Source: Lysobacter defluvii IMMIB APB-9 = DSM 18482
GTDB taxonomy: Bacteria > Pseudomonadota > Gammaproteobacteria > Xanthomonadales > Xanthomonadaceae
NCBI RefSeq assembly: GCF_000423325.1
Contig: NZ_AUHT01000012.1
Location: forward strand, 62,001-126,000
Length of the DNA: 64,000 nucleotides
Direction of reading: 5' to 3'
Of the stretch, positions 44,178-52,647 are shown one piece after another; position 1 is the first letter of the stretch; every line of letters begins with the position of its first letter. The position numbers and the translations under genes are program-made. The notes beneath the pieces are model-generated. The model searched no databases. It worked only from the letters and a program-made list of their open reading frames with translations, and was not told the origin of the DNA.

Positions 44178-44204
44178 TTGCGCCGTGGAGGGCGTTTGGC
44201 GCAA
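44178..44204. promoter_or_regulatory. Inverted repeat between phhA and the Lrp-type regulator
   Basis: TTGCGCC (44178-44184) and GGCGCAA (44198-44204), arm centres 20 bp apart (two helical turns), in the shared 131-bp intergenic region. Further TTGCG copies flank it (44170, 44207). It is a candidate operator for the adjacent Lrp-family protein. Confidence 0.4.
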
Positions 44205-44236
44205 GGTTGTTGCGTGATCCCACCAATGGAGGCCCC

Positions 44237-44713
44237 TTGGCTGCCACTTCCCTCGACCGCACCGACCTGCTCGTGCTCGCCGAACTGCAGCGCGCGGGCC
44301 GCCAGACGAACGCCGAGCTGGCGGAGCGGGTGAAGCTCTCGCCCTCCGCGTGCCTGCGACGGGTGCAGCGGCTCGAACGGGAGGGCGTCATCGCCGGCTA
44401 CCGCGCGCTGCTGGACCCGGAGCGGCTCGGACTGGGCCTGCAGGCCTTCGTCCGCGTGCAGCTGGACCACCACGACAGCGCCGCCATCGCCAGCTTCGGC
44501 GAGTGCGTCAATCGGTGGGAGGAGGTGGTCGCCTGCCACGCGCTCACCGGCGACATGGACTACCTGCTGCACGTCGTGGTGGACGACCTGGAGCATTTCT
44601 CGCGTTTCCTGCTCGACCGGCTGCTGGCGCAGGCGGGCGTGGACGACGTGAACTCCAGCTTCGTGCTGCGCACCGTGAAGGCGGATCGGGGACTGCCGTT
44701 GCCCCGGGCCTGA
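44237..44713 (+). CDS. Lrp/AsnC family transcriptional regulator
   Basis: 158 residues. The N-terminal helix-turn-helix reads DRTDLLVLAELQRAGRQTN, then ELAERVKLSPSACLRRVQRLEREGVI. The C-terminal RAM domain senses ligand and mediates octamer formation, with HALTGDMDYLLHVVV as its hallmark. The TTG at 44237 was chosen because GGAGG lies four bases upstream and homology begins there; a TTG 30 bases earlier is possible. Divergent from phhA, it probably regulates phenylalanine hydroxylation in response to an aromatic or other amino acid. It is followed 84 bp later by a diguanylate cyclase gene. Confidence 0.92.
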   Translation: MAATSLDRTDLLVLAELQRAGRQTNAELAERVKLSPSACLRRVQRLEREGVIAGYRALLDPERLGLGLQAFVRVQLDHHDSAAIASFGECVNRWEEVVACHALTGDMDYLLHVVVDDLEHFSRFLLDRLLAQAGVDDVNSSFVLRTVKADRGLPLPRA

Positions 44714-44797
44714 GAGGCCGGTCACGGTTCCGCACTGCGGGGCGACAGCCGGCGGGCGGACGGCCGTTACCGGTACTGGATTCCTCTGGTTGGTGAA

Positions 44798-45811
44798 ATG
44801 CTCAAGCCCCGCCTAAGCGCCGACTTCCGGTTCGGCTTGATGGTCGTGTTCGGCGGCCTCGCCGTCGTCGCCATCACTCCGTTCGTCGTCTACCGGTTCG
44901 CGACCGGGAACCACCTGGCGGCCGTGATCGACATCGGGATACAGGTGGCGATCGTCTCGATCGTGGCCTACGCCTGGCGCAGCGGGAACATGGACCGCGC
45001 CGGGCTGCTGGCGGCGATGTGCATGTCCGGTGCCTGCGTGGCGGTCGGGCTGGTGGCCGGCCTGGCCGGCGCCCTGTGGCTGTACCCGGTGCTGGTGGCG
45101 AACTTCCTGCTCACCAGCCGCGGCCCGGCCATCGTGATCTCGGCCGCCGCGGTCGGCACGCTGGCCTTCAGCGAGGGTCTGGGCGGGTGGCCGACCTTCG
45201 GCTCCTTCGCGGTCTCGGCGATGCTGCTGTGCGGTTTCGCCTACCTGTTCAGCAGCCACTCCGACGAGCAGCGGCGCCGGCTCGAGCGGCTTGCCGGGCA
45301 CGATCCACTGACCGGCGCCCTGAACCGCCGCGGCATGCAGCGCGAGCTGGAAGCGGCGATCGAGGCCGGGCGTCGCGACGTGCCCTGCGCGCTCGCGGTG
45401 CTGGACCTGGACCACTTCAAGCAGGTCAACGACCGCCACGGGCACCAGGCGGGGGATGCGGTGCTGGTGCGCTTCGCCGAGGTGGTGGAGGCGGCCACCA
45501 GGCGCAGCGACCGCCTGTTCCGCACCGGCGGCGAGGAATTCGTGCTGCTGTTGCCAGGCGCGGAGGCCGACATCCTCGCCCACGTGGGTTCGATCCTGGT
45601 GCGCACGGTCGCCGCGGAGGTGCGGTGCGGGGATGATCCGGTGACGGTGTCGGTGGGCATCACGCCGCTGCTGCGGGGCGATGACGCCATCCGTTGGCTG
45701 CGGCGGGCGGACCGGGCCATGTACCGGGCCAAGCGCGACGGCCGCAACCGGGTCGTGGTGGACCCGGGAGAAGCCGGGACGCAGCCGCCAGGGGGCGACA
45801 GGCCGCGCTAG
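44798..45811 (+). CDS. Membrane-bound diguanylate cyclase (GGDEF)
   Basis: 337 residues. Six hydrophobic segments occupy the first 150 residues or so, forming an unclassified membrane sensor. The GGDEF domain follows from about 165: DPLTGALNRRGM, DLDHFKQVNDRHGHQAGD, and the active-site motif GGEEF in RTGGEEFVLLLPG. An inhibitory I-site RxxD (RRSD) lies exactly five residues before GGEEF, so the enzyme should be feedback-inhibited by c-di-GMP. It makes c-di-GMP from two GTP, promoting sessile growth. It could be functionally relevant to the Fap-like fibre, but there is no direct link. Its stop overlaps the convergent patatin gene by four bases. Confidence 0.93.
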   Translation: MLKPRLSADFRFGLMVVFGGLAVVAITPFVVYRFATGNHLAAVIDIGIQVAIVSIVAYAWRSGNMDRAGLLAAMCMSGACVAVGLVAGLAGALWLYPVLVANFLLTSRGPAIVISAAAVGTLAFSEGLGGWPTFGSFAVSAMLLCGFAYLFSSHSDEQRRRLERLAGHDPLTGALNRRGMQRELEAAIEAGRRDVPCALAVLDLDHFKQVNDRHGHQAGDAVLVRFAEVVEAATRRSDRLFRTGGEEFVLLLPGAEADILAHVGSILVRTVAAEVRCGDDPVTVSVGITPLLRGDDAIRWLRRADRAMYRAKRDGRNRVVVDPGEAGTQPPGGDRPR

Positions 45812-46848
45812 TTCCCGGCCGGCAGCGATTCGGCGCACTCGCCGATCCGCAGCCATTCGCTGATCCGGGATCGCTCGCGCTCGCACCGCGCGATGGCCTC
45901 GGCGCGTGCCGCCTCGCGTGCGCGGTCGGCGGCGGCCGCCGCGCGCCGGGCACGGATCGCCGCGACTTCGGCACGCAGCTGCGGCAGCGCCGCGAGCGCC
46001 GCCCGCTCGCCCTCCAGGATGGCCCGGTCGCGGCTGGCGAAGTCGGTCGGGCCGATGTCGGTCACCGCGGGGCGGATCACCACGTCGGCGCGCGCCAGCT
46101 CCTGCTCGCCCAGGCGGCTGCCCATGATCGCCAGCGACTGGTTGACGATCCCCAGCAGGTGCGACGGGGTCTTGCCGCTGGCGCGGGCGGAGATGTCCAC
46201 GGCGACCACGATGTCGGCGCCGAGCTCACGGGCGGTGTCGACCGGCACCGGGCTGGTCACGCCGCCGTCCACGTAGTGCTTGCCGGCCAGCGCGACCGGC
46301 TCGAAGACGCCGGGGATGCTGCTGGAGGCCCGCACCGCCCGGCCGGTGTCGCCACGCGTGAACACCACGCGCTCACCGGTTTCCAGCCGGGTCGCCACCG
46401 CGGCGAAGGGGATGCGCATGTCCTGCATCAGCCGGCGATCGACGAGCTGGTTCACGTAGTCCTGCAGCTTGCGGCCCTCGATCAGCCCGCCGGAGAAGAA
46501 CCGCACGTCGCGGATCCGGTCCTCGTCCAGCGCAAAGGCCTGTTGCTGCAGTTCGAACGGATCCATGCCGCTGGCATACAGCGCCCCGACCACGCTGCCG
46601 GCGCTGGTGCCGGCGACGACGTCGGGCTTGAAGCCGTGCGCTTCCAGCACCTTGATCACGCCGATGTGGGCGAAGCCCTTCGCCGCGCCGCCCCCGAGCG
46701 CGAGGCCGATGCGTACCGGCTCGGGTGCGGGGATCCCGGCCGCTGCGGGGGGCGGGGCCTCCGCCCGCTCCGGAGTACCCAGGCAGGCGGTCAGCAGCAG
46801 GGCCAGTGCGGCCAGCAACGCAGGCCGCACGCAACGCAGGTTGATCAT
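45808..46848 (-). CDS. Patatin-like phospholipase, RssA-type lipoprotein
   Basis: 346 residues. A signal peptide ends in a lipobox (LLTAC, Cys 22). The patatin domain has the oxyanion GGGAAKG, the nucleophile elbow GTSAGS and the catalytic Asp in YVDGGV, a Ser-Asp dyad. A C-terminal extension after about 285 is Ala/Arg/Glu-rich and coiled, with two Cys (ARCERERSRISEWLRIGEC) that may form a disulfide in the periplasm. The enzyme probably removes acyl chains from phospholipids. Known relatives include the Pseudomonas lipoproteins of the NTE/RssA group. It is convergent with the GGDEF gene. Confidence 0.9.
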   Translation of the reverse strand: MINLRCVRPALLAALALLLTACLGTPERAEAPPPAAAGIPAPEPVRIGLALGGGAAKGFAHIGVIKVLEAHGFKPDVVAGTSAGSVVGALYASGMDPFELQQQAFALDEDRIRDVRFFSGGLIEGRKLQDYVNQLVDRRLMQDMRIPFAAVATRLETGERVVFTRGDTGRAVRASSSIPGVFEPVALAGKHYVDGGVTSPVPVDTARELGADIVVAVDISARASGKTPSHLLGIVNQSLAIMGSRLGEQELARADVVIRPAVTDIGPTDFASRDRAILEGERAALAALPQLRAEVAAIRARRAAAAADRAREAARAEAIARCERERSRISEWLRIGECAESLPAGN

Positions 46849-46915
46849 GGGAACCAGGCCAGGCTCATCGGGCCGCCGAGCGTAGCCCGGGTCCCTTGAA
46901 CGCCGCCCAGCCGCC

Positions 46916-47716
46916 TCAGAACCGGTTGTCCCCGTCGAGGAACCGCCCCAGCCCCCCGAGCACCGAGCCTTCGCCGCGGTCCTGCCCGCCGCCGCCCGGT
47001 GCCGCCGCCAGCATCCGCCCGGCCATGCGCGAGAACGGCAGCGACTGCAGCCAGACCTTGCCCGGTCCGGTCAGCGTGGCCAGGAACACGCCCTCGCCGC
47101 CGAACATCATGCTGCGGATGCCGCCCACCGGCCGCACGTCCATGTCCACGCCGTGGTGGAAGGCCATGACGCAGCCGGTGTCGACATCCAGCCGCTCGCC
47201 CGGTGCCAGGTCGTACTCGACCACGGTGCCGCCGGCGTGCACGAAGACCCAGCCGTCGCCCTCGAGCTTCTGCATGATGAAGCCCTCGCCGCCGAACAGG
47301 CCGGTGAGGATCTTGCGCTGGAAGTGGATCCCGACCTGCACCCCGCGGGCGCCGGCGAGGAAGGCGTCCTTCTGGCAGATCAGCCGGCCGCCGTGGTCGG
47401 ACAGCTTCATGGGCAGCACGGTGCCCGGGTAGGGCGCGGCGAAGGCCACCCGGGCCTTGCCCTGGCCGGTATGGGTGAACACGGTGGTGAACAGGCTCTC
47501 GCCGGTGATCACCCGCTTGCCGGCGGAGAACAGCTTGTCGACGAAGCTGCCGCCGGGGCGGCCGTCGCCGAACGCCGTGTCCATGCGCACCGCGGCGTCC
47601 TTGTACATCAGTGCGCCGGCCTCGGAGATCGCGCTCTCGCCCGGGTCCAGCTCGATCTCGACGAACTGCATGTCGGTGCCGACGATGCGGTAGTCGATTT
47701 CGTCGTCGCGTTCCAT
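46916..47716 (-). CDS. AIM24/TIGR00266 family protein
   Basis: 266 residues of mostly beta-structure, a double-psi-type barrel typical of the AIM24 (YdiU-unrelated, TIGR00266) family. Hallmarks are EAGALMYKD near the start, FTHTGQGKARVAFAAPYPG and the C-terminal LQSLPFSRMAGRM. The yeast relative is a mitochondrial inner-membrane protein; the bacterial function is unknown. The start was moved to the ATG giving MERDDEIDY because a textbook ribosome site, AAGGAGGT, lies seven bases upstream of it. That site would fall inside the coding region if the upstream ATG at 47737 were used. It lies between the patatin and rhomboid genes on the same strand. Confidence 0.85.
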   Translation of the reverse strand: MERDDEIDYRIVGTDMQFVEIELDPGESAISEAGALMYKDAAVRMDTAFGDGRPGGSFVDKLFSAGKRVITGESLFTTVFTHTGQGKARVAFAAPYPGTVLPMKLSDHGGRLICQKDAFLAGARGVQVGIHFQRKILTGLFGGEGFIMQKLEGDGWVFVHAGGTVVEYDLAPGERLDVDTGCVMAFHHGVDMDVRPVGGIRSMMFGGEGVFLATLTGPGKVWLQSLPFSRMAGRMLAAAPGGGGQDRGEGSVLGGLGRFLDGDNRF

Positions 47717-47782
47717 GTCGCGTACCTCCTTGGCCATTCGGGAGGAACGAGTCTAGGGCCGCCGGATGGCCGCGGTGATGGG

Positions 47783-48559
47783 TTATTCGTCACGCCGCCG
47801 GAACGGGAGCACGGTGCCGCGCTCCTCCGGCGGGCGCTCCCAGATCACCGGCACGTCCTCCGGCGGGGAAGGCTCCAGCCCGTCCTCCCGCGCGCGGGCT
47901 TCCGCCGCGGCGAGCTCTTCCTCCTCGATCTCCCAGCTGTAGCGGCGACGGGCCGCCTCCGGGTCCGCGCGGCGCCACAGCATCGCACCCAGCAGTCCAC
48001 CCACTGCGCCACCCAGGTGCGCCTGCCAGGACACGCCGGCCTCGCGCGGCAGCACCGTCATCAGCATCCCGCCGAACAGGAAGAAGGCGATCATCGCCGC
48101 CGCCACCGCGGCCCGGTCGCGCCGCAGCAGGCCGAGGAAGAACACCAGGAACATCAGCCCGTGGGTCACGCCGCTGGCTCCCAGGTGGAAGCTGCCCGCC
48201 TCGCCCAGGAACCAGGCCCCCAGTCCGGAGCCCAGCCACGCGAGCGGCAGCGTGCGGGCGGTGGCGCGCGGATACAGCCCGGCGGCCAGGGTCCCCAGCA
48301 TCAGCAGGGCGGTCGCGTTCGCGGCCAGGTGCTCGAAGGAGCCATGCAGCAGCGGCGCCCCCAGCAATCCGCGCAGGCCCTCCGGCGACCACGGCTGCAC
48401 CGACCAGCTGCGCAGGTCCGTCCGCGCCTGCAGCCAGAACACCACCAGCAGCACGAGCACCGAGAGCAGGCTCAGGTTGAAGGCCCGCAGCCACCGTCGG
48501 CGGTCGGCCGCGCGCTGGGCCTTGGGATCCTCGGGAGGGGCGGTGTCGGGGATGTACAT
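47783..48559 (-). CDS. Rhomboid family intramembrane serine protease
   Basis: 258 residues. About six membrane segments are visible between residues 25 and 190. The catalytic Ser lies in LGASGVTHG and the His in WQAHLGGAVGGLLGA, the normal Ser-His dyad within the bilayer. The conserved HGSFEHLAANATALL forms the L1/second-helix region. A cytoplasmic tail of about 60 acidic residues follows, ending PFRRRDE. Rhomboids cleave single-span membrane proteins near the bilayer surface; the substrate is unknown. It is divergent from rlmI, with 87 bp between starts. Confidence 0.9.
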   Translation of the reverse strand: MYIPDTAPPEDPKAQRAADRRRWLRAFNLSLLSVLVLLVVFWLQARTDLRSWSVQPWSPEGLRGLLGAPLLHGSFEHLAANATALLMLGTLAAGLYPRATARTLPLAWLGSGLGAWFLGEAGSFHLGASGVTHGLMFLVFFLGLLRRDRAAVAAAMIAFFLFGGMLMTVLPREAGVSWQAHLGGAVGGLLGAMLWRRADPEAARRRYSWEIEEEELAAAEARAREDGLEPSPPEDVPVIWERPPEERGTVLPFRRRDE

Positions 48560-48634
48560 GAACCGATCAATGGCGCCCGTCGCGTGCGGATGCAAGTCCA
48601 CCGCCGGTGCCGGTGCCGGCAGGGTCCGGCCCCG

Positions 48635-48640
48635 TAGAAT
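48635..48640 (+). promoter_or_regulatory. -10-like element for a leaderless rlmI transcript
   Basis: TAGAAT (five of six -10 positions) ends six bases before the rlmI ATG. No ribosome-binding site fits in the gap. Confidence 0.5.
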
Positions 48641-48646
48641 GCCCGC

Positions 48647-49828
48647 ATGAGCGAATCCAACCCCACCGTACGCCTGAAGAACGCCTGGAAGTCCTCCCAC
48701 CCGTGGATCTTCCAGCGCCTGGTCGAGAAGCCCGCCCAGCGCCCCAAGCCCGGCGCCCTCGTCGACGTGGTCGGCGTCGACGGCGAATGGATCGGCCGCG
48801 GGTTCTACAACGGGCACTCGCGCATCGCCCTGCGGATCCTGGAGACGGACCGGTCCGTGGCGGTTGACGCGGACTGGTTCGCGCGCACCATCGCGCGGGC
48901 GGTGTCGCTGCGGCGGGACGTTCTGGGCCTGGACGAGGTGTCCAACGCCTGGCGCGTGTTCCACAGCGAGGGGGACGGCATCAGCGGACTGGTGGTGGAC
49001 CGCTACGACGACCTGCTGGTGCTGGAGTTCTTCAGCGCCGGCGCGTTCCGCCATCGTGAATGGATCATGCAGGCGCTGGCCGCGCAGTTCCCTGGCTGCC
49101 GCTTCCACGCCTTCGCCGACGAGCACGTGCAGAAGCAGGAGAGCTTCGACTTCCACGGCTTCAGCAGCGGCAACGGGCCGACGGCGCCGGCGGTGATCAC
49201 CGAGCACGGCGTGAAGTTCCGCGCCGACCCGGCGGGTGCGCACAAGACCGGCTTCTTCGCCGACCAGCGCGAAAACCGCGAGTGGCTGAGCCGGCATGTC
49301 TCCGGCAAGCGGGTGCTCGACCTGTGCTGCAACACCGGCGGTTTCGCGGTGTACTCGGCGGTGCGCGGCGCGGCCGAGGTGGTGGGCGTGGACATCGATG
49401 CCGACGTGATCGAGATCGCCAAGGGGAACGCGCGCCTCAACAACGTGCGCCCGCGCTTCGTCCAGGCCGACATCTTCCCGTGGCTGCGCGATGCGTCCAA
49501 CGCCGGCGAGCTGTTCGACGTGGTGGTGCTGGATCCGGCCAAGATGACCCGCGACCGCGAGCAGGTGATCCCGGCGCTGAAGAAGTACCTCGACATGAAC
49601 AAGCTGGCGATGTCGGTGGTGAAGCCGGGAGGGCTGTTTGCCACGTTCTCGTGCACCGGCCTGGTCAGCGAGGAGCAGTTCCTCGACATGCTGCGGCGCG
49701 CGGCTTTCTACTCGAACCGGACCGTGCAGGTGTTGAAGGTGGCCGGCGCCGGGCCGGACCATCCGTTCCTGGCCCAGGTGCAGGAGTCGCGCTACCTCAA
49801 GGCGGTGTTCTGCCGGGTGCTGGACTAG
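48647..49828 (+). CDS. rlmI: 23S rRNA (cytosine(1962)-C(5))-methyltransferase RlmI
   Basis: 393 residues. RlmI (YccW) methylates C1962 of 23S rRNA with S-adenosylmethionine. An N-terminal PUA domain (LKNAWKSSHPWIFQ, VDGEWIGRGFYNGHS) is followed by an EEHEE linker and a Rossmann-type methyltransferase domain: VLDLCCNTGGFAVYSA is the SAM-binding motif I, VVGVDIDADVIEIA motif II and VVVLDPAKMTRDRE motif IV. Catalytic-motif sequence ATFSCTGLVSEEQF contains the expected Cys. The length matches E. coli RlmI. It is followed by rmuC in the same direction after a hairpin. Confidence 0.93.
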   Translation: MSESNPTVRLKNAWKSSHPWIFQRLVEKPAQRPKPGALVDVVGVDGEWIGRGFYNGHSRIALRILETDRSVAVDADWFARTIARAVSLRRDVLGLDEVSNAWRVFHSEGDGISGLVVDRYDDLLVLEFFSAGAFRHREWIMQALAAQFPGCRFHAFADEHVQKQESFDFHGFSSGNGPTAPAVITEHGVKFRADPAGAHKTGFFADQRENREWLSRHVSGKRVLDLCCNTGGFAVYSAVRGAAEVVGVDIDADVIEIAKGNARLNNVRPRFVQADIFPWLRDASNAGELFDVVVLDPAKMTRDREQVIPALKKYLDMNKLAMSVVKPGGLFATFSCTGLVSEEQFLDMLRRAAFYSNRTVQVLKVAGAGPDHPFLAQVQESRYLKAVFCRVLD

Positions 49829-49844
49829 GCGCCGCCCCGCCGCG

Positions 49845-49865
49845 CGGTCGCAGTGGCTGCGACCG
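49845..49865 (+). terminator. Hairpin between rlmI and rmuC
   Basis: An 8-9 bp stem (GGTCGCAG/CTGCGACC) with a three-base loop. It ends eight bases before the proposed rmuC -10 and therefore overlaps the -35 region. No U-tract. Confidence 0.4.
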
Positions 49866-49872
49866 TGCCCGG

Positions 49873-49878
49873 TAGACT
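49873..49878 (+). promoter_or_regulatory. -10-like element for a leaderless rmuC transcript
   Basis: TAGACT ends six bases before the rmuC ATG at 49885, as at rlmI and tatD. Confidence 0.4.
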
Positions 49879-49884
49879 GGCCGC

Positions 49885-51390
49885 ATGGATTCCCAGGTTC
49901 TCATGATGATGTTGCTGGTCTGCGTGACCATCTCGGTCGCGGGGCTGGCGTGGATGGTGCGCGCGCAGGCGGTCCGTGGTGGCAGCCAGGAGGCCGAGGC
50001 GCTGCGGGCGGAGAAGGCGCGCCTGGAAGAGGAGCTCGCCGCGGCGCGGGACGCCGCGCAGGCGCGCTCCGTCGAGCTGGGCACGATGGGCGGGCGCCTG
50101 GAGTCGCTCGAAAGGATGCTCGCCGAGCGCGAGGAAGCCCTGGAGGCGCTGCGGCAATCCGAGCGCAGCCTGCGCGAGGCGGCCGCGGCGGAGCGGCTGG
50201 CCGCAGCCGAGGCCCGCGCCAACCTGGAGCACGCCGAGCGCGCCAACCGGCAGATGCAGGCCTTCCTGGACGAGGCCCAGGTCAAGCTGTCGGGCGCCTT
50301 CACCGAGCTGGCAGGCAAGGTCTTCGAGGAGAAGGGGCAGCAGTTCGAGAAGAACGTGCGCAACGCCACCGGCCAGTCGCGCGTCGAGATCGAGCAGCTG
50401 CTCAAGCCCTTCGCCGAGCGCATCAAGGACTTCCGCGAGCGGGTCGAGACGCTGTACGGCAACGAAGCCCGCGAGCGCGCTTCGCTGCAGGGCGCGGTCA
50501 CCGAGCTCAAGGGCCTCAACCAGGAGATGGCCGAGCAGGCGCTGGCACTGACCCGCGCGCTGAAGGGCAACGCGAAGATCCGCGGCGACTGGGGCGAGCT
50601 GATGCTGGAGAGCGTGCTGCGCGGCTCCGGGCTCGAGGAGGGCGTCCACTACGAGCGGCAGAAGTCCACCCGCGACGAGGACGGCGCGCGGTTGCAGCCG
50701 GACATCGTGGTCAACCTGCCGGACGAGCGCTGCGTGGTGGTCGACAGCAAGGTCAACCTGGTCGCCTGGCAGGAGGCGATGAATGCCGACACCCCGGAGG
50801 CCCACGAGGAGGCGATGCGCCGCCATGCCGCGGGGCTGCGCCAGCACATGCGCGACCTGGGCGAGAAGAACTACCCGCGCGCGATCGGTTCGCACGCGCT
50901 GGAGGTGACCATCGCCTTCGTGCCGATCGAGGGTGCGCTTTCTGCCGCGCTGGGCTTCGACCCGAACCTGCAGGGGGAGGCGTTCGACCGCCGCATCGTC
51001 TTCGCTTCGCCCAACACGCTGATGGCGCTGTTGCGCGTGATCGAGCGGCTGTGGACGCGCGACAAGGTGCAGCGCAAGGCGCTGGAGATCAGCGACAGCG
51101 GCGGCAAGGTGCTGGACGCGCTGGTCGGCTTCCTCGCCGATTTCGAGCAGGTCGGCAAGCGCCTGGACGACGCGGGGAAGGCCTACGCCAATGCCCGCAG
51201 GCGCCTGAGCGAATCCAGCCAGGCGGTGATCCCGCGGGCGCGGCGGCTGGTCGAGCTGGGTGCCAGCGGGCGGCGCGCGCTGCCCGACGAGCTCAAGCCC
51301 GAATCCGGGCTGGACGGGATCCTGGACGAGGCCGGTCCGGTGCGCGAGCTGCTCGGCGCGGCCGTGGATGGCGACGCGAAGGGCGACTGA
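49885..51390 (+). CDS. rmuC: DNA recombination protein RmuC
   Basis: 501 residues. An N-terminal membrane anchor (VLMMMLLVCVTISVAGLAWM) is followed by a long coiled coil to about residue 130. The conserved RmuC domain has the hallmark block KGNAKIRGDWGELMLESVLRGSGLEEGVHYE, quoted here only in part by its core GDWGELMLE, and VVDSKVNLVAWQE. The domain has a restriction-endonuclease-like core and limits certain inversions and recombination events; the biochemical activity is not settled. The C-terminus after about 450 is variable. The stop codon lies in a hairpin shared with the convergent mlaA stop. Confidence 0.92.
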   Translation: MDSQVLMMMLLVCVTISVAGLAWMVRAQAVRGGSQEAEALRAEKARLEEELAAARDAAQARSVELGTMGGRLESLERMLAEREEALEALRQSERSLREAAAAERLAAAEARANLEHAERANRQMQAFLDEAQVKLSGAFTELAGKVFEEKGQQFEKNVRNATGQSRVEIEQLLKPFAERIKDFRERVETLYGNEARERASLQGAVTELKGLNQEMAEQALALTRALKGNAKIRGDWGELMLESVLRGSGLEEGVHYERQKSTRDEDGARLQPDIVVNLPDERCVVVDSKVNLVAWQEAMNADTPEAHEEAMRRHAAGLRQHMRDLGEKNYPRAIGSHALEVTIAFVPIEGALSAALGFDPNLQGEAFDRRIVFASPNTLMALLRVIERLWTRDKVQRKALEISDSGGKVLDALVGFLADFEQVGKRLDDAGKAYANARRRLSESSQAVIPRARRLVELGASGRRALPDELKPESGLDGILDEAGPVRELLGAAVDGDAKGD

Positions 51391-51412
51391 GCCGCCGGGC
51401 GAGGCGGCTCAG
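51387..51412. terminator. Symmetric hairpin spanning the stop codons of rmuC and mlaA
   Basis: A 10-bp stem (TGAGCCGCC with GGCGGCTCA as its core) around GGGCGA. The two arms contain the TGA of rmuC and, on the other strand, the TGA of mlaA. It can act on transcripts from both sides. No U-tract on either strand. Confidence 0.5.
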
Positions 51413-52353
51413 AGACCCGGCGGGATCGAATCCGCCGGGATGGTCGGCGGCTCCTCCTCGAGCAGGTAATCGGGCAGGCCGCTCTCGTCGTCCCTGCCGC
51501 GGTCGCCGAAGATCTGGTAGTCGCGCCGCTGCAGCCACGCGTCGCGGATCAGCGCATAGTCGTCCGCCGCCCCTTCGCGCAGGCTGTCGATGGCCATCAG
51601 CCGGGTGCGCAGGTCGACCAGCTGCAGGCCCTGGGTGCCCACCCGCGCCACGTCGTCGTCGATCTGGCGGACCGGCGACAGCGGGGCATCACCGGCCAGG
51701 CCGAAGGTGTCGCGCACGGTGCGCGGCCCGAACAGCGGCAGCTCCAGGTAGCGCGACTCGCGCCAGCCCCACACGCCCAGGGTCTGGCCGAAGTCCTCGC
51801 TGCGGTGCGGCAGGCCGGCGTCGGTGGCCGGGTCGAAGATGCCGCCCACCCCCAGCGTGGCATTGAGCACGAAACGCCCGAGCGCCTGGCCGGCCTGGAC
51901 CGGCTTGCCCTGCAGCAGCGCGTTGAGCGCCGACACCGGCTGGCCCAGGTTGCTGAAGAAGTTGCGTACCCCGGTGCGTACCGGCGACGGCACCACCGCC
52001 ACGTAGGCTTCCGCTGCGGGGCGGGCGACGTTCTGGTCCAGGGCGTTGTTGAACCGGTGCACGCGCCGGTTGAAGCCTTCCCACGGGTCGCGCGGGTTGC
52101 TGCCGGCGGGGCCGGCCGCGTCCGCCGCGACGGGCCCGTAGAGGGCCTCAAAGTCCCGCTCCGCGGCGGTGGGGCCAGGCTCGTCCGTCGCGGGTGGAGC
52201 CGGCACCGTCGCGTCTGGCGCCCCGGCCGCCGGTTCGTCGCGCACCTCGCCGCGGCTCGAGCAACCCGCGGAGGCGAGCGCGAGCAGCACGGCCACCAGG
52301 AGTGCGGCGCGGGCGGGGCGGCGGGAGGTCGGGAAACGGATGGAGATCGTCAT
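51409..52353 (-). CDS. mlaA: MlaA (VacJ) outer-membrane lipoprotein
   Basis: 314 residues. A signal peptide ends in LASAGC, a lipobox with Cys 31. The MlaA domain follows an Ala/Pro-rich linker: DPWEGFNRRVHRFN, VRTGVRNFFSNLGQPV, GIFDPATDAGLPHRSEDFGQTLG and LPLFGPRTVRDTFG are canonical. MlaA, with OmpC/F in E. coli, removes phospholipids from the outer leaflet of the outer membrane and passes them to MlaC. The C-terminal 60 residues (ESGLPDYLLEEEPPTIP) are acidic and extend past the E. coli form. It is the last gene of the mla operon, whereas in E. coli it is at a separate locus. Confidence 0.95.
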   Translation of the reverse strand: MTISIRFPTSRRPARAALLVAVLLALASAGCSSRGEVRDEPAAGAPDATVPAPPATDEPGPTAAERDFEALYGPVAADAAGPAGSNPRDPWEGFNRRVHRFNNALDQNVARPAAEAYVAVVPSPVRTGVRNFFSNLGQPVSALNALLQGKPVQAGQALGRFVLNATLGVGGIFDPATDAGLPHRSEDFGQTLGVWGWRESRYLELPLFGPRTVRDTFGLAGDAPLSPVRQIDDDVARVGTQGLQLVDLRTRLMAIDSLREGAADDYALIRDAWLQRRDYQIFGDRGRDDESGLPDYLLEEEPPTIPADSIPPGL

Positions 52354-52356
52354 GGC

Positions 52357-52635
52357 TCAGGCGAACCGCAGCCGGTCGTCGAGCCGGTAGGCGTCGCGCA
52401 GTTCGGCCAGGCCGGCGGGCGCGCCCTCGACGACCAGGCCCTCGCCGTTGCGCGCGGCCAGCTCGGCCAGCAGCGCGATGCCGGCGCTGTCGATGGACTC
52501 GACCTGTTGCAAGCGCACCCGCCCGATGCCGTGCTCGTCCGACTGGATCGCACGCCACAGCGAGGGAACCGCCTCGCGGTCGATCCGGCCGTGGAAGACC
52601 AGGGCATCGCCCTCACGCTGCACGTTCGCGTCCAT
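52357..52635 (-). CDS. mlaB: MlaB, STAS-domain protein
   Basis: 92 residues forming a single STAS domain. The conserved Ser/Thr region lies in QQVESIDSAGIALLAEL. MlaB binds the ATPase MlaF on the cytoplasmic side and is needed for stability and activity of the MlaFEDB complex. It lies between mlaC and mlaA, 12 bp after mlaC and three bases before the mlaA start on this strand, which is the standard gene order. Confidence 0.92.
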   Translation of the reverse strand: MDANVQREGDALVFHGRIDREAVPSLWRAIQSDEHGIGRVRLQQVESIDSAGIALLAELAARNGEGLVVEGAPAGLAELRDAYRLDDRLRFA

Positions 52636-52647
52636 GCGGCGGCGGCC

